In this document: piece by piece, positions 1 through 10,231 of the stretch
How positions within the stretch are numbered: position 1 is the first letter of the stretch
Layout of the letters: every line of letters begins with the position of its first letter
NCBI GenBank assembly: GCA_944472135.2
Contig: OX235267.1
Location: 42,244,650 to 42,308,649, forward strand
Direction: 5' to 3'
Source of the DNA: Trichobilharzia regenti
Taxonomy: Eukaryota; Platyhelminthes; Trematoda; Strigeidida; Schistosomatidae
Length of the DNA stretch: 64,000 bases
Position numbers and translations under genes: made by a program
Notes under the pieces: model-generated
What the model saw: only the letters and a program-made list of their open reading frames with translations
Database searches by the model: none
Told to the model about the DNA's origin: nothing

Positions 1-680
1 AAGCAGTCAAAGTTAAGACAGAAGTAAAGCACTTGTGACTTCTACCGCTGATGATAATTCAAATTATTTTGTACTAGATCATGAAAACGATGGTGGAGAA
101 TGAGCAGATAGGAATAAGTTAAACCGATAGGGAGAAACTTCGTGGATGATTTACATTCAATGTTACATGAATTTGTAGACCTGGAAGCGAAAACCAGCAA
201 ATCTTTAAAAAGGGTTGGCTTCGAAGGTAGTAATTCAGGTGAACATGGAGAAGACGGGAGTGATGAAGCGACCATTGAACACTGCCAACAGAAGATATCT
301 GAAAAACATCATTTATCTAGGAAGGATAATTTCAACCAGAAAGGATCGGCAAAAATGAGGATGTTAAAGGCAGCGAGGACTGGAAATGTAAGACAAACCT
401 TCATGACTCTCAAATCAGTGTCGCAATCTTTTGAATTTTTCAGCATAAATAATACAATTCTGATTTTCGAAACCAGTGTGAACTGACTTCTTTTATCTGT
501 TTCAGAAAATCGACACGTCACGGAAAACATTTGTAAGAGGTTGTAAACAACAACTTCCTTAGTTCCATATTGAAGACAAGCAGTCCAACAAGGACAGTCA
601 ACAGGAGAATCTGGGAAAGAATCGACGTAGAACCTATTGCTCAACCAATACTTCGAGAAAAATGGAGATGGATAGAATAC
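1..680 (+). mobile_element. RTE relic, unit 1 (5' part outside window)
   Basis: Same sequence as 3923-4602. It starts inside the RT domain at the window edge and stops at the solo LTR. Stop codons and frame changes are visible. Confidence 0.8.
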
Positions 681-1122
681 TGTTATGTACTGCTGCTTAG
701 TGGTTAAAAGAGTTTTCCCCGTCACCAATTATGTTATGTACTCGTCGAGTAGTCAATAGTCCTGACGCGGAAAGAGGGAAATCAGAAGACCAACAGGTTT
801 ACGATGATACTTGCATTTCCCAGACAAGGAAAATAAATGTCACACAAGAGTGTGAGTGAAAAGGTACTTAGATGTACGAAATGGGGGAACAAGTGTATAG
901 TACAAAAGTATATATGAAAATGGCTAATACACATGAACCAATAAATAGCCAGTCTTAACATGATTGGTTGTAATGTCATGTGACAACAAGGTCATACATG
1001 TTAATTTAGTTAGTGGACAGACAAAAGCATATTGTCAGTTATAATGAAATATCGATCCATATACACATAGCAAAATATAGTAGACTGTCAAAACAAAACA
1101 CATATCATGTGGCTACATATCA
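681..1122 (+). mobile_element. Solo LTR (442 bp) inside RTE relic, unit 1
   Basis: The RTE reading 'RWIEY' ends at 680 and resumes at about 1127 with a TLRRPSND-like motif, so 681-1122 is an insertion. It begins TGTTATGTACTG, ends CTACATATCA (TG...CA), and is flanked by AATAC (676-680) and GATAC (1123-1127), an imperfect 4-5 bp target duplication. A TATATATGAAAATGG stretch near 912 could be promoter-like. A diverged inverted copy sharing the same 3' terminus is at 63701-64000. No coding sequence is left, so it is a solo LTR by inference. Confidence 0.7.
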
Positions 1123-1370
1123 GATACCCATTGAGAAGGCCGTCGAATGACATCGCTCTAGTGGAAAGCAAGTGATAATGGAGGAGCGGGCCTAGGGGGC
1201 AAGGGTGACATGAAAAAGATCGTGAGTGAAGATAAGGGACTATTGGCAATTATAAAGCCAACTGAATAGTAATGAAAGGAATAGGACAGAGTAAAGACAT
1301 GCTGCTGAAGTCGTGTGTTCCACTCGAAGCGCCAGAGAACAATGATAATAATATTTCATCAAACAAAGGT
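1123..1370 (+). mobile_element. RTE 3' end, unit 1 (continues after the LTR)
   Basis: Encodes degraded remains of the RTE C-terminal tail and 3' UTR. The last part (GTTCCACTCGAAGC followed by an AATAAT-rich end) parallels the RTE 3' end at 42900-43000. It ends in short AAT repeats, as RTE 3' ends usually do. Confidence 0.65.
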
Positions 1371-1376
1371 TAAAAT

Positions 1377-1606
1377 GCGGCGGTAGCATAGCGGTTAAGA
1401 CGCTAGCTGACTATGCATATGGTCCGGGGTTCGATCCGCGGCCATCGACGCACTCCTTCATCTCACTGAGCCAGAAATAAACCCGATGAAGAGGAAAGGT
1501 TGGGCATGAGGCTTGCGACCCCATCCTGTAAAAATAAACACCACTGCTGCAGAAACTTCAAACCTCTACCTTGAAGCCTGATGTTCCACTGGGAACGTGA
1601 AGGAAT
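1377..1606 (+). mobile_element. tRNA-like SINE, family A, unit 1
   Basis: The tRNA-like head has box-A-like GTAGCATAGCGGTTAAGA and box-B-like GGGGTTCGATCC. The family tail follows (GAGCCAGAAATAA, GAGGAAAGGTTGGGCATG, CCCATCCTGTAAAAATAA, then GGGAACGTGAAGGA). The same head-plus-tail order recurs at 58417 (+), 25264 (-), 50038 (-) and 48341 (+). RNA polymerase III transcription is inferred from the boxes. Confidence 0.8.
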
Positions 1607-1854
1607 AGAAAAAAACAAAAGTCAACCTTATCAACACAGCTTTTCTTAAAGCAGTTCATGAAAACCTGTATTATATAACTGCATTTTTCAACTTCATACA
1701 AGCATTTCAGCGTTCTCATATATGTTCTAGACATATTCTTAACATTTTCAGTTTCATTTGAAAATAATTAGTCATTAACTCGAAAGCGTTACTAACAGTA
1801 TTCATCTTTTGCACATAGACATTTCACTCTGTTCACCGTTTAAATTTTCAGGTT

Positions 1855-2045
1855 GCTTCATGAGTATCCATAAACTTTTATCTGCTCCTTACATGGTCTC
1901 TCCCTTGTCACCCACTTATCCCAGCCCTACTCGTCGTTTTCATTTCAGATTTCACTCTAGAGTCTGCCTGGTGTTCACTGACACTCAAACGTTTCTTCAG
2001 TGTGAATCCAGTCCATCGCGATTTGTTTTCTGATAGCTTTCCATG
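1855..2045 (-). mobile_element. RTE 3' fragment, minus strand, unit 1
   Basis: Plus-strand text such as CTACTCGTCGTTTTC and TTCACTCTAGAGTCTGCC parallels the antisense of the RTE tail seen at 15180-15290 and 34320-34400, but is heavily decayed. Copies lie at 5777-5967 and 9699-9889. The open frame on the plus strand here is antisense noise. Confidence 0.5.
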
Positions 2046-2164
2046 TTGATTATCCTTTTCACCTCATCTTCTGATCTTCAGTATGCAGCAAGTGAAAGCA
2101 GGTATCGATAAATATGCCTTTTGGCATGCATTTCTATTCACTAAAGGCTCCAGATACATTTTTA

Positions 2165-2400
2165 AAGCCATTCACTCCTTGGTACAAGACTCAGTGACCA
2201 ACCCATGAATACTAACGTTCACCGATTCGTGATTCTCGCCGACTGTGCACATGATCCGAGGTTCGATCCCCTGCCGACGCACATCTGATATCTATGGTCG
2301 GCCTGCAAAATTTGGGCTATTGATATCACATGCTTGAAATTCCGTACCTGTACCAAAAATCCAGCGTGGAATCAAGCTGTAATCAAAATCCAAATCGAAA
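2165..2400. mobile_element. Truncated SINE D joined to truncated SINE B, unit 1
   Basis: 2165-2233 is the beginning of a minus-strand family D SINE (CCAACCCATGAATACTAAC, then TTCGTGATT). At 2234 it switches to a plus-strand family B SINE missing its first ~25 bases: CTCGCCGACTGTGCAC, box-B-like GAGGTTCGATCCCC, then ATATCTATGGTCGGCC and GTGGAATCAAGCTG. In unit 3 the D element runs on unbroken, so the D/B joint is a derived junction of units 1 and 2. Confidence 0.7.
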
Positions 2401-2440
2401 ATGAAATCTGTAGAGTATATTTTGATTAGACATTATTGTG

Positions 2441-2795
2441 TTTGCACCATGATGGCTAGCTACCTAGAATGGTGGCCACATTACAAACCCGAAAGATAGA
2501 ATTCAGTCTGCACCAAAGAAAGGACTAGACCCGTCACACTAGTTACTAGCATCCAATCAAAATACTCACTACAGCCCTACAGGAGATCAGTCGCAATCCC
2601 GAATAGCCCAGTGGTAACATCTCTGATTGCAGGCGTCACTGGGTGGCGCGGGTTTGAATCTCAGGAGGATAATGAGTTCTTTCGAGGTTACGGATACGCT
2701 TTGCTGACTGGTGAGTGCCAGGTAGCACGAAACTTAGGTCAGGCAAGGCTTCCTGTGATCGATTGCCTCCAACCACCTAATATCACAGTGATTCT
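2441..2795 (+). mobile_element. SINE family C (tail then tRNA-like head), unit 1
   Basis: A tail block (CACCATGATGGCTAGCTACC ... TAGTTACTAGC) is followed by a tRNA-like head: box-A-like TAGCCCAGTGGTAACATC and box-B-like GCGGGTTTGAATCTC. The body has CGAGGTTACGGATACG and CGATTGCCTCCAACCACC. Tail-before-head order suggests a dimer whose first head is lost. Other copies are at 16505-17205, 37340-37960, 53200-53395 and 59160-59520. Confidence 0.75.
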
Positions 2796-2799
2796 TACT

Positions 2800-3365
2800 G
2801 TGAGAATATTATTTCATCGAAACGCATTTTTTATATCACACCAGCACACTTGTTACTGTTTGAATCACATTGATGTGTTGTAGTAAAAGAATAGGCTAAG
2901 TTATTTTTTTGCTTATCAAGATACACGTTCAGCTGAAGAAGATGTGGTTTTTAAAATTTATTTTGAAATGATTGAACCAGCTCGAACACAGCTGGATTTG
3001 AAAATTATTTCGAAATAATCAATAAACGATAAAAAAGATGAAATTTTAATAGTCAGTAGTTTATATCCAACTTCCTGTCAGCCTTGTGACGTTTTTAATG
3101 GATCTGATAAAATTTAAATATTTAAGTGTTGTTGGGGATTTAAATTCTGACATCATAATGCTAAGATTTATTTTGATAAAGACAGTTTTAGATTGACAAT
3201 TTCTTTTCAAAATATCCTGTTTTATTTCAACCACAATTGGCGGGGAATATTTCCCAGTTCAGTTAATCACCAAAAATGATTCTGTTCACTTGCCTCACAT
3301 TAGCCTAATGAATTTTCCAGTGTTCTTTAGCCATATTTTTCGCTACACCTAATTTTTATTTAATC
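2800..3365. other. AT-rich spacer of the tandem unit
   Basis: I see no coding similarity, structure or SINE here. The sequence is AT-rich. The same spacer is at 6722-7287 and is absent from the partial third unit. Confidence 0.6.
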
Positions 3366-3367
3366 AA

Positions 3368-4602
3368 AATGGAAGCTTTTATATACAGTCAGGCTACTCA
3401 AAGCCCAGAAGGCAGCGGAGCCAGACAGAATTCCTCCGGAAGCTTTGAAAATGATTCCGGAGATCGCAACGTATATGCTGACGCTACTAACGCAAAACGT
3501 CTGGAAAGAAGATAAAGTACCTACTGACTGGAAGAAAAGACACCTCGACAAACTGACAAAGAAGTGTCACTTAGTCTTCTCCAATATCTGAAAAGGAATC
3601 ATGTCCCTATCCATGCCAAGCAAGAGAGTAAAAAATGTACTGAATGCAGGACTCCTCCAACAGGAACTACCTGGATTCAGATAAGGCAAATAACGTGCTG
3701 GTCAAACTGTAACTGAACGAATCATCATCGAACAAGGCAGAGGATGGCATTCAAACCTCCACTTCAGCTTCATCGACTCCGGAAACAACCTCGACAGTTT
3801 TGACCGAGAAGTAATTTGAGGAGTACTTCAGCACTTTCAGGTACCATGAAATTTTATAAGCCTATGTAAACAGTTATATGATGATACTACACGTCAATTG
3901 ATCCATAACTGGAAATTTAGAGAAGCAGTCAAAGTTAAGACAGAAGTAAAGCACTTGTGACTTCTACCGCTGATGATAATTCAAATTATTTTGTACTAGA
4001 TCATGAAAACGATGGTGGAGAATGAGCAGATAGGAATAAGTTAAACCGATAGGGAGAAACTTCGTGGATGATTTACATTCAATGTTACATGAATTTGTAG
4101 ACCTGGAAGCGAAAACCAGCAAATCTTTAAAAAGGGTTGGCTTCGAAGGTAGTAATTCAGGTGAACATGGAGAAGACGGGAGTGATGAAGCGACCATTGA
4201 ACACTGCCAACAGAAGATATCTGAAAAACATCATTTATCTAGGAAGGATAATTTCAACCAGAAAGGATCGGCAAAAATGAGGATGTTAAAGGCAGCGAGG
4301 ACTGGAAATGTAAGACAAACCTTCATGACTCTCAAATCAGTGTCGCAATCTTTTGAATTTTTCAGCATAAATAATACAATTCTGATTTTCGAAACCAGTG
4401 TGAACTGACTTCTTTTATCTGTTTCAGAAAATCGACACGTCACGGAAAACATTTGTAAGAGGTTGTAAACAACAACTTCCTTAGTTCCATATTGAAGACA
4501 AGCAGTCCAACAAGGACAGTCAACAGGAGAATCTGGGAAAGAATCGACGTAGAACCTATTGCTCAACCAATACTTCGAGAAAAATGGAGATGGATAGAAT
4601 AC
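3368..4602 (+). mobile_element. RTE-clade non-LTR retrotransposon relic (RT region), unit 2
   Basis: Translating the plus strand in shifting frames gives RTE-type reverse transcriptase pieces: a segment near 3415-3530 with PDRIPPEALKMI and VPTDWKK, a degraded FIDSGNNLDSFDREVI-like block near 3770, QLIHNWKFREAVKVKTEV across the unit border, and near 4070-4330 the LKAARTGNVRQTFMTLKS block that follows the RT palm. Stops and frameshifts are frequent, so it is dead. It is interrupted by a solo LTR at 4603 and its 3' end resumes at 5045. The clade call rests on similarity to the better preserved copy at 10686-11426. Confidence 0.8.
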
Positions 4603-5044
4603 TGTTATGTACTGCTGCTTAGTGGTTAAAAGAGTTTTCCCCGTCACCAATTATGTTATGTACTCGTCGAGTAGTCAATAGTCCTGACGCGGAAAGAGGG
4701 AAATCAGAAGACCAACAGGTTTACGATGATACTTGCATTTCCCAGACAAGGAAAATAAATGTCACACAAGAGTGTGAGTGAAAAGGTACTTAGATGTACG
4801 AAATGGGGGAACAAGTGTATAGTACAAAAGTATATATGAAAATGGCTAATACACATGAACCAATAAATAGCCAGTCTTAACATGATTGGTTGTAATGTCA
4901 TGTGACAACAAGGTCATACATGTTAATTTAGTTAGTGGACAGACAAAAGCATATTGTCAGTTATAATGAAATATCGATCCATATACACATAGCAAAATAT
5001 AGTAGACTGTCAAAACAAAACACATATCATGTGGCTACATATCA
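4603..5044 (+). mobile_element. Solo LTR inside RTE relic, unit 2
   Basis: Tandem copy of the LTR at 681-1122, with the same flanks. Confidence 0.7.
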
Positions 5045-5292
5045 GATACCCATTGAGAAGGCCGTCGAATGACATCGCTCTAGTGGAAAGCAAGTGATAA
5101 TGGAGGAGCGGGCCTAGGGGGCAAGGGTGACATGAAAAAGATCGTGAGTGAAGATAAGGGACTATTGGCAATTATAAAGCCAACTGAATAGTAATGAAAG
5201 GAATAGGACAGAGTAAAGACATGCTGCTGAAGTCGTGTGTTCCACTCGAAGCGCCAGAGAACAATGATAATAATATTTCATCAAACAAAGGT
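5045..5292 (+). mobile_element. RTE 3' end, unit 2
   Basis: Tandem copy of 1123-1370. Confidence 0.65.
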
Positions 5293-5298
5293 TAAAAT

Positions 5299-5528
5299 GC
5301 GGCGGTAGCATAGCGGTTAAGACGCTAGCTGACTATGCATATGGTCCGGGGTTCGATCCGCGGCCATCGACGCACTCCTTCATCTCACTGAGCCAGAAAT
5401 AAACCCGATGAAGAGGAAAGGTTGGGCATGAGGCTTGCGACCCCATCCTGTAAAAATAAACACCACTGCTGCAGAAACTTCAAACCTCTACCTTGAAGCC
5501 TGATGTTCCACTGGGAACGTGAAGGAAT
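5299..5528 (+). mobile_element. tRNA-like SINE, family A, unit 2
   Basis: Tandem copy of 1377-1606. Confidence 0.8.
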
Positions 5529-5776
5529 AGAAAAAAACAAAAGTCAACCTTATCAACACAGCTTTTCTTAAAGCAGTTCATGAAAACCTGTATTATATAA
5601 CTGCATTTTTCAACTTCATACAAGCATTTCAGCGTTCTCATATATGTTCTAGACATATTCTTAACATTTTCAGTTTCATTTGAAAATAATTAGTCATTAA
5701 CTCGAAAGCGTTACTAACAGTATTCATCTTTTGCACATAGACATTTCACTCTGTTCACCGTTTAAATTTTCAGGTT

Positions 5777-5967
5777 GCTTCATGAGTATCCATAAACTTT
5801 TATCTGCTCCTTACATGGTCTCTCCCTTGTCACCCACTTATCCCAGCCCTACTCGTCGTTTTCATTTCAGATTTCACTCTAGAGTCTGCCTGGTGTTCAC
5901 TGACACTCAAACGTTTCTTCAGTGTGAATCCAGTCCATCGCGATTTGTTTTCTGATAGCTTTCCATG
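5777..5967 (-). mobile_element. RTE 3' fragment, unit 2
   Basis: Tandem copy of 1855-2045. Confidence 0.5.
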
Positions 5968-6086
5968 TTGATTATCCTTTTCACCTCATCTTCTGATCTT
6001 CAGTATGCAGCAAGTGAAAGCAGGTATCGATAAATATGCCTTTTGGCATGCATTTCTATTCACTAAAGGCTCCAGATACATTTTTA

Positions 6087-6322
6087 AAGCCATTCACTCC
6101 TTGGTACAAGACTCAGTGACCAACCCATGAATACTAACGTTCACCGATTCGTGATTCTCGCCGACTGTGCACATGATCCGAGGTTCGATCCCCTGCCGAC
6201 GCACATCTGATATCTATGGTCGGCCTGCAAAATTTGGGCTATTGATATCACATGCTTGAAATTCCGTACCTGTACCAAAAATCCAGCGTGGAATCAAGCT
6301 GTAATCAAAATCCAAATCGAAA
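6087..6322. mobile_element. Truncated SINE D joined to truncated SINE B, unit 2
   Basis: Tandem copy of 2165-2400. Confidence 0.7.
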
Positions 6323-6362
6323 ATGAAATCTGTAGAGTATATTTTGATTAGACATTATTGTG

Positions 6363-6717
6363 TTTGCACCATGATGGCTAGCTACCTAGAATGGTGGCCA
6401 CATTACAAACCCGAAAGATAGAATTCAGTCTGCACCAAAGAAAGGACTAGACCCGTCACACTAGTTACTAGCATCCAATCAAAATACTCACTACAGCCCT
6501 ACAGGAGATCAGTCGCAATCCCGAATAGCCCAGTGGTAACATCTCTGATTGCAGGCGTCACTGGGTGGCGCGGGTTTGAATCTCAGGAGGATAATGAGTT
6601 CTTTCGAGGTTACGGATACGCTTTGCTGACTGGTGAGTGCCAGGTAGCACGAAACTTAGGTCAGGCAAGGCTTCCTGTGATCGATTGCCTCCAACCACCT
6701 AATATCACAGTGATTCT
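6363..6717 (+). mobile_element. SINE family C, unit 2
   Basis: Tandem copy of 2441-2795. Confidence 0.75.
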
Positions 6718-7289
6718 TACTGTGAGAATATTATTTCATCGAAACGCATTTTTTATATCACACCAGCACACTTGTTACTGTTTGAATCACATTGATGTGT
6801 TGTAGTAAAAGAATAGGCTAAGTTATTTTTTTGCTTATCAAGATACACGTTCAGCTGAAGAAGATGTGGTTTTTAAAATTTATTTTGAAATGATTGAACC
6901 AGCTCGAACACAGCTGGATTTGAAAATTATTTCGAAATAATCAATAAACGATAAAAAAGATGAAATTTTAATAGTCAGTAGTTTATATCCAACTTCCTGT
7001 CAGCCTTGTGACGTTTTTAATGGATCTGATAAAATTTAAATATTTAAGTGTTGTTGGGGATTTAAATTCTGACATCATAATGCTAAGATTTATTTTGATA
7101 AAGACAGTTTTAGATTGACAATTTCTTTTCAAAATATCCTGTTTTATTTCAACCACAATTGGCGGGGAATATTTCCCAGTTCAGTTAATCACCAAAAATG
7201 ATTCTGTTCACTTGCCTCACATTAGCCTAATGAATTTTCCAGTGTTCTTTAGCCATATTTTTCGCTACACCTAATTTTTATTTAATCAA

Positions 7290-8524
7290 AATGGAAGCTT
7301 TTATATACAGTCAGGCTACTCAAAGCCCAGAAGGCAGCGGAGCCAGACAGAATTCCTCCGGAAGCTTTGAAAATGATTCCGGAGATCGCAACGTATATGC
7401 TGACGCTACTAACGCAAAACGTCTGGAAAGAAGATAAAGTACCTACTGACTGGAAGAAAAGACACCTCGACAAACTGACAAAGAAGTGTCACTTAGTCTT
7501 CTCCAATATCTGAAAAGGAATCATGTCCCTATCCATGCCAAGCAAGAGAGTAAAAAATGTACTGAATGCAGGACTCCTCCAACAGGAACTACCTGGATTC
7601 AGATAAGGCAAATAACGTGCTGGTCAAACTGTAACTGAACGAATCATCATCGAACAAGGCAGAGGATGGCATTCAAACCTCCACTTCAGCTTCATCGACT
7701 CCGGAAACAACCTCGACAGTTTTGACCGAGAAGTAATTTGAGGAGTACTTCAGCACTTTCAGGTACCATGAAATTTTATAAGCCTATGTAAACAGTTATA
7801 TGATGATACTACACGTCAATTGATCCATAACTGGAAATTTAGAGAAGCAGTCAAAGTTAAGACAGAAGTAAAGCACTTGTGACTTCTACCGCTGATGATA
7901 ATTCAAATTATTTTGTACTAGATCATGAAAACGATGGTGGAGAATGAGCAGATAGGAATAAGTTAAACCGATAGGGAGAAACTTCGTGGATGATTTACAT
8001 TCAATGTTACATGAATTTGTAGACCTGGAAGCGAAAACCAGCAAATCTTTAAAAAGGGTTGGCTTCGAAGGTAGTAATTCAGGTGAACATGGAGAAGACG
8101 GGAGTGATGAAGCGACCATTGAACACTGCCAACAGAAGATATCTGAAAAACATCATTTATCTAGGAAGGATAATTTCAACCAGAAAGGATCGGCAAAAAT
8201 GAGGATGTTAAAGGCAGCGAGGACTGGAAATGTAAGACAAACCTTCATGACTCTCAAATCAGTGTCGCAATCTTTTGAATTTTTCAGCATAAATAATACA
8301 ATTCTGATTTTCGAAACCAGTGTGAACTGACTTCTTTTATCTGTTTCAGAAAATCGACACGTCACGGAAAACATTTGTAAGAGGTTGTAAACAACAACTT
8401 CCTTAGTTCCATATTGAAGACAAGCAGTCCAACAAGGACAGTCAACAGGAGAATCTGGGAAAGAATCGACGTAGAACCTATTGCTCAACCAATACTTCGA
8501 GAAAAATGGAGATGGATAGAATAC
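7290..8524 (+). mobile_element. RTE relic, unit 3
   Basis: Third copy of the RTE relic described at 3368-4602, with the same lesions. The lesions therefore predate the tandem duplication. Confidence 0.8.
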
Positions 8525-8966
8525 TGTTATGTACTGCTGCTTAGTGGTTAAAAGAGTTTTCCCCGTCACCAATTATGTTATGTACTCGTCGAGTAGTCAA
8601 TAGTCCTGACGCGGAAAGAGGGAAATCAGAAGACCAACAGGTTTACGATGATACTTGCATTTCCCAGACAAGGAAAATAAATGTCACACAAGAGTGTGAG
8701 TGAAAAGGTACTTAGATGTACGAAATGGGGGAACAAGTGTATAGTACAAAAGTATATATGAAAATGGCTAATACACATGAACCAATAAATAGCCAGTCTT
8801 AACATGATTGGTTGTAATGTCATGTGACAACAAGGTCATACATGTTAATTTAGTTAGTGGACAGACAAAAGCATATTGTCAGTTATAATGAAATATCGAT
8901 CCATATACACATAGCAAAATATAGTAGACTGTCAAAACAAAACACATATCATGTGGCTACATATCA
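8525..8966 (+). mobile_element. Solo LTR inside RTE relic, unit 3
   Basis: Tandem copy of the LTR at 681-1122, with the same flanks. Confidence 0.7.
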
Positions 8967-9214
8967 GATACCCATTGAGAAGGCCGTCGAATGACATCGC
9001 TCTAGTGGAAAGCAAGTGATAATGGAGGAGCGGGCCTAGGGGGCAAGGGTGACATGAAAAAGATCGTGAGTGAAGATAAGGGACTATTGGCAATTATAAA
9101 GCCAACTGAATAGTAATGAAAGGAATAGGACAGAGTAAAGACATGCTGCTGAAGTCGTGTGTTCCACTCGAAGCGCCAGAGAACAATGATAATAATATTT
9201 CATCAAACAAAGGT
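8967..9214 (+). mobile_element. RTE 3' end, unit 3
   Basis: Tandem copy of 1123-1370. Confidence 0.65.
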
Positions 9215-9220
9215 TAAAAT

Positions 9221-9450
9221 GCGGCGGTAGCATAGCGGTTAAGACGCTAGCTGACTATGCATATGGTCCGGGGTTCGATCCGCGGCCATCGACGCACTCC
9301 TTCATCTCACTGAGCCAGAAATAAACCCGATGAAGAGGAAAGGTTGGGCATGAGGCTTGCGACCCCATCCTGTAAAAATAAACACCACTGCTGCAGAAAC
9401 TTCAAACCTCTACCTTGAAGCCTGATGTTCCACTGGGAACGTGAAGGAAT
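9221..9450 (+). mobile_element. tRNA-like SINE, family A, unit 3
   Basis: Tandem copy of 1377-1606. Confidence 0.8.
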
Positions 9451-9698
9451 AGAAAAAAACAAAAGTCAACCTTATCAACACAGCTTTTCTTAAAGCAGTT
9501 CATGAAAACCTGTATTATATAACTGCATTTTTCAACTTCATACAAGCATTTCAGCGTTCTCATATATGTTCTAGACATATTCTTAACATTTTCAGTTTCA
9601 TTTGAAAATAATTAGTCATTAACTCGAAAGCGTTACTAACAGTACTCATCTATTGCACATAGACATTTCACTCTGTTCACCGTTTAAATTTTCAGGTT

Positions 9699-9889
9699 GC
9701 TTCATGAGTATCCATAAACTTTTATCTGCTCCTTACATGGTCTCTCCCTTGTCACCCACTTATCCCAGCCCTACTCGTCGTTTTCATTTCAGATTTCACT
9801 CTAGAGTCTGCCTGGTGTTCACTGACACTCAAACGTTTCTTCAGTGTGAATCCAGTCCATTGCGATTTGTTTTCTGATAGCTTTCCATG
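9699..9889 (-). mobile_element. RTE 3' fragment, unit 3
   Basis: Tandem copy of 1855-2045 with a C-to-T change near 9860. Confidence 0.5.
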
Positions 9890-10007
9890 TTGATTATCCT
9901 TTTCACCTCATCTTCTGATCTTCAGTATGCAGCAAGTGAAAGCAGGTATCGATAAATATGCCTTTTGGCATGCATTTCTATTCACTAAAGGCTCCAGATA
10001 CATTTTT

Positions 10008-10215
10008 AAAGCCATTCACTCCTTGGTACAAGACTCAGTGACCAACCCATGAATACTAACGTTCACCGATTCGTGATTTCAGCGTGACTGGCACCAGCCA
10101 ATGTCACTTGCTATTATTTGTCCTCACAGCCGTCCTGGTGGACCCCACTTATCACGACTTCTCAGTAGAACTGAAAGCAACTTCGTCCTGCAGCCAGTCA
10201 CTAATGAGCATCAGA
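10008..10215 (-). mobile_element. tRNA-like SINE, family D, at the end of unit 3
   Basis: Starts inside the tandem unit and runs through the point where unit 3 leaves the repeat (about 10076). The D tail is continuous here: TTCGTGATTTCAGCG, GCCAATGTCAC, TATTTGTCCTCACA, CACGACTTCTCAG. This marks the third copy's edge as an unbroken D element. Confidence 0.7.
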
Positions 10216-10231
10216 AAGAGTGAGAACCAAT

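Larger units (their letters stand above)
1..10076 (+). repeat. Tandem array, 3,922-bp unit, two full copies and a partial third
   Basis: The sequence starting at 1 restarts at 3923 and again at 7845, so the period is 3,922 bp. Units 1 and 2 look identical wherever I compared them. Unit 3 matches up to about 9640, then shows three substitutions (two near 9645-9652, one near 9860), and leaves the repeat after about 10076. The unit is built only of mobile-element debris: RTE reverse transcriptase remains, a solo LTR and several tRNA-like SINE pieces. The RTE relic reads across the unit border, so the window simply starts inside a unit. Such identity over kilobases means very recent duplication, homogenisation, or an assembly artefact. 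Confidence 0.95.

Noticed and set aside
142..486. Open frame of 114 aa repeated three times as a host gene
   Set aside because: It contains RTE post-palm motifs (LKAARTGNVRQTFMTLKS) and is part of the RTE relic.
309..728. Minus-strand 139-aa frame repeated three times
   Set aside because: Antisense of the RTE relic and LTR edge; no independent motif.
2611..2883. 90-aa frame as a gene
   Set aside because: Lies over a family C SINE; box A and box B are within it.
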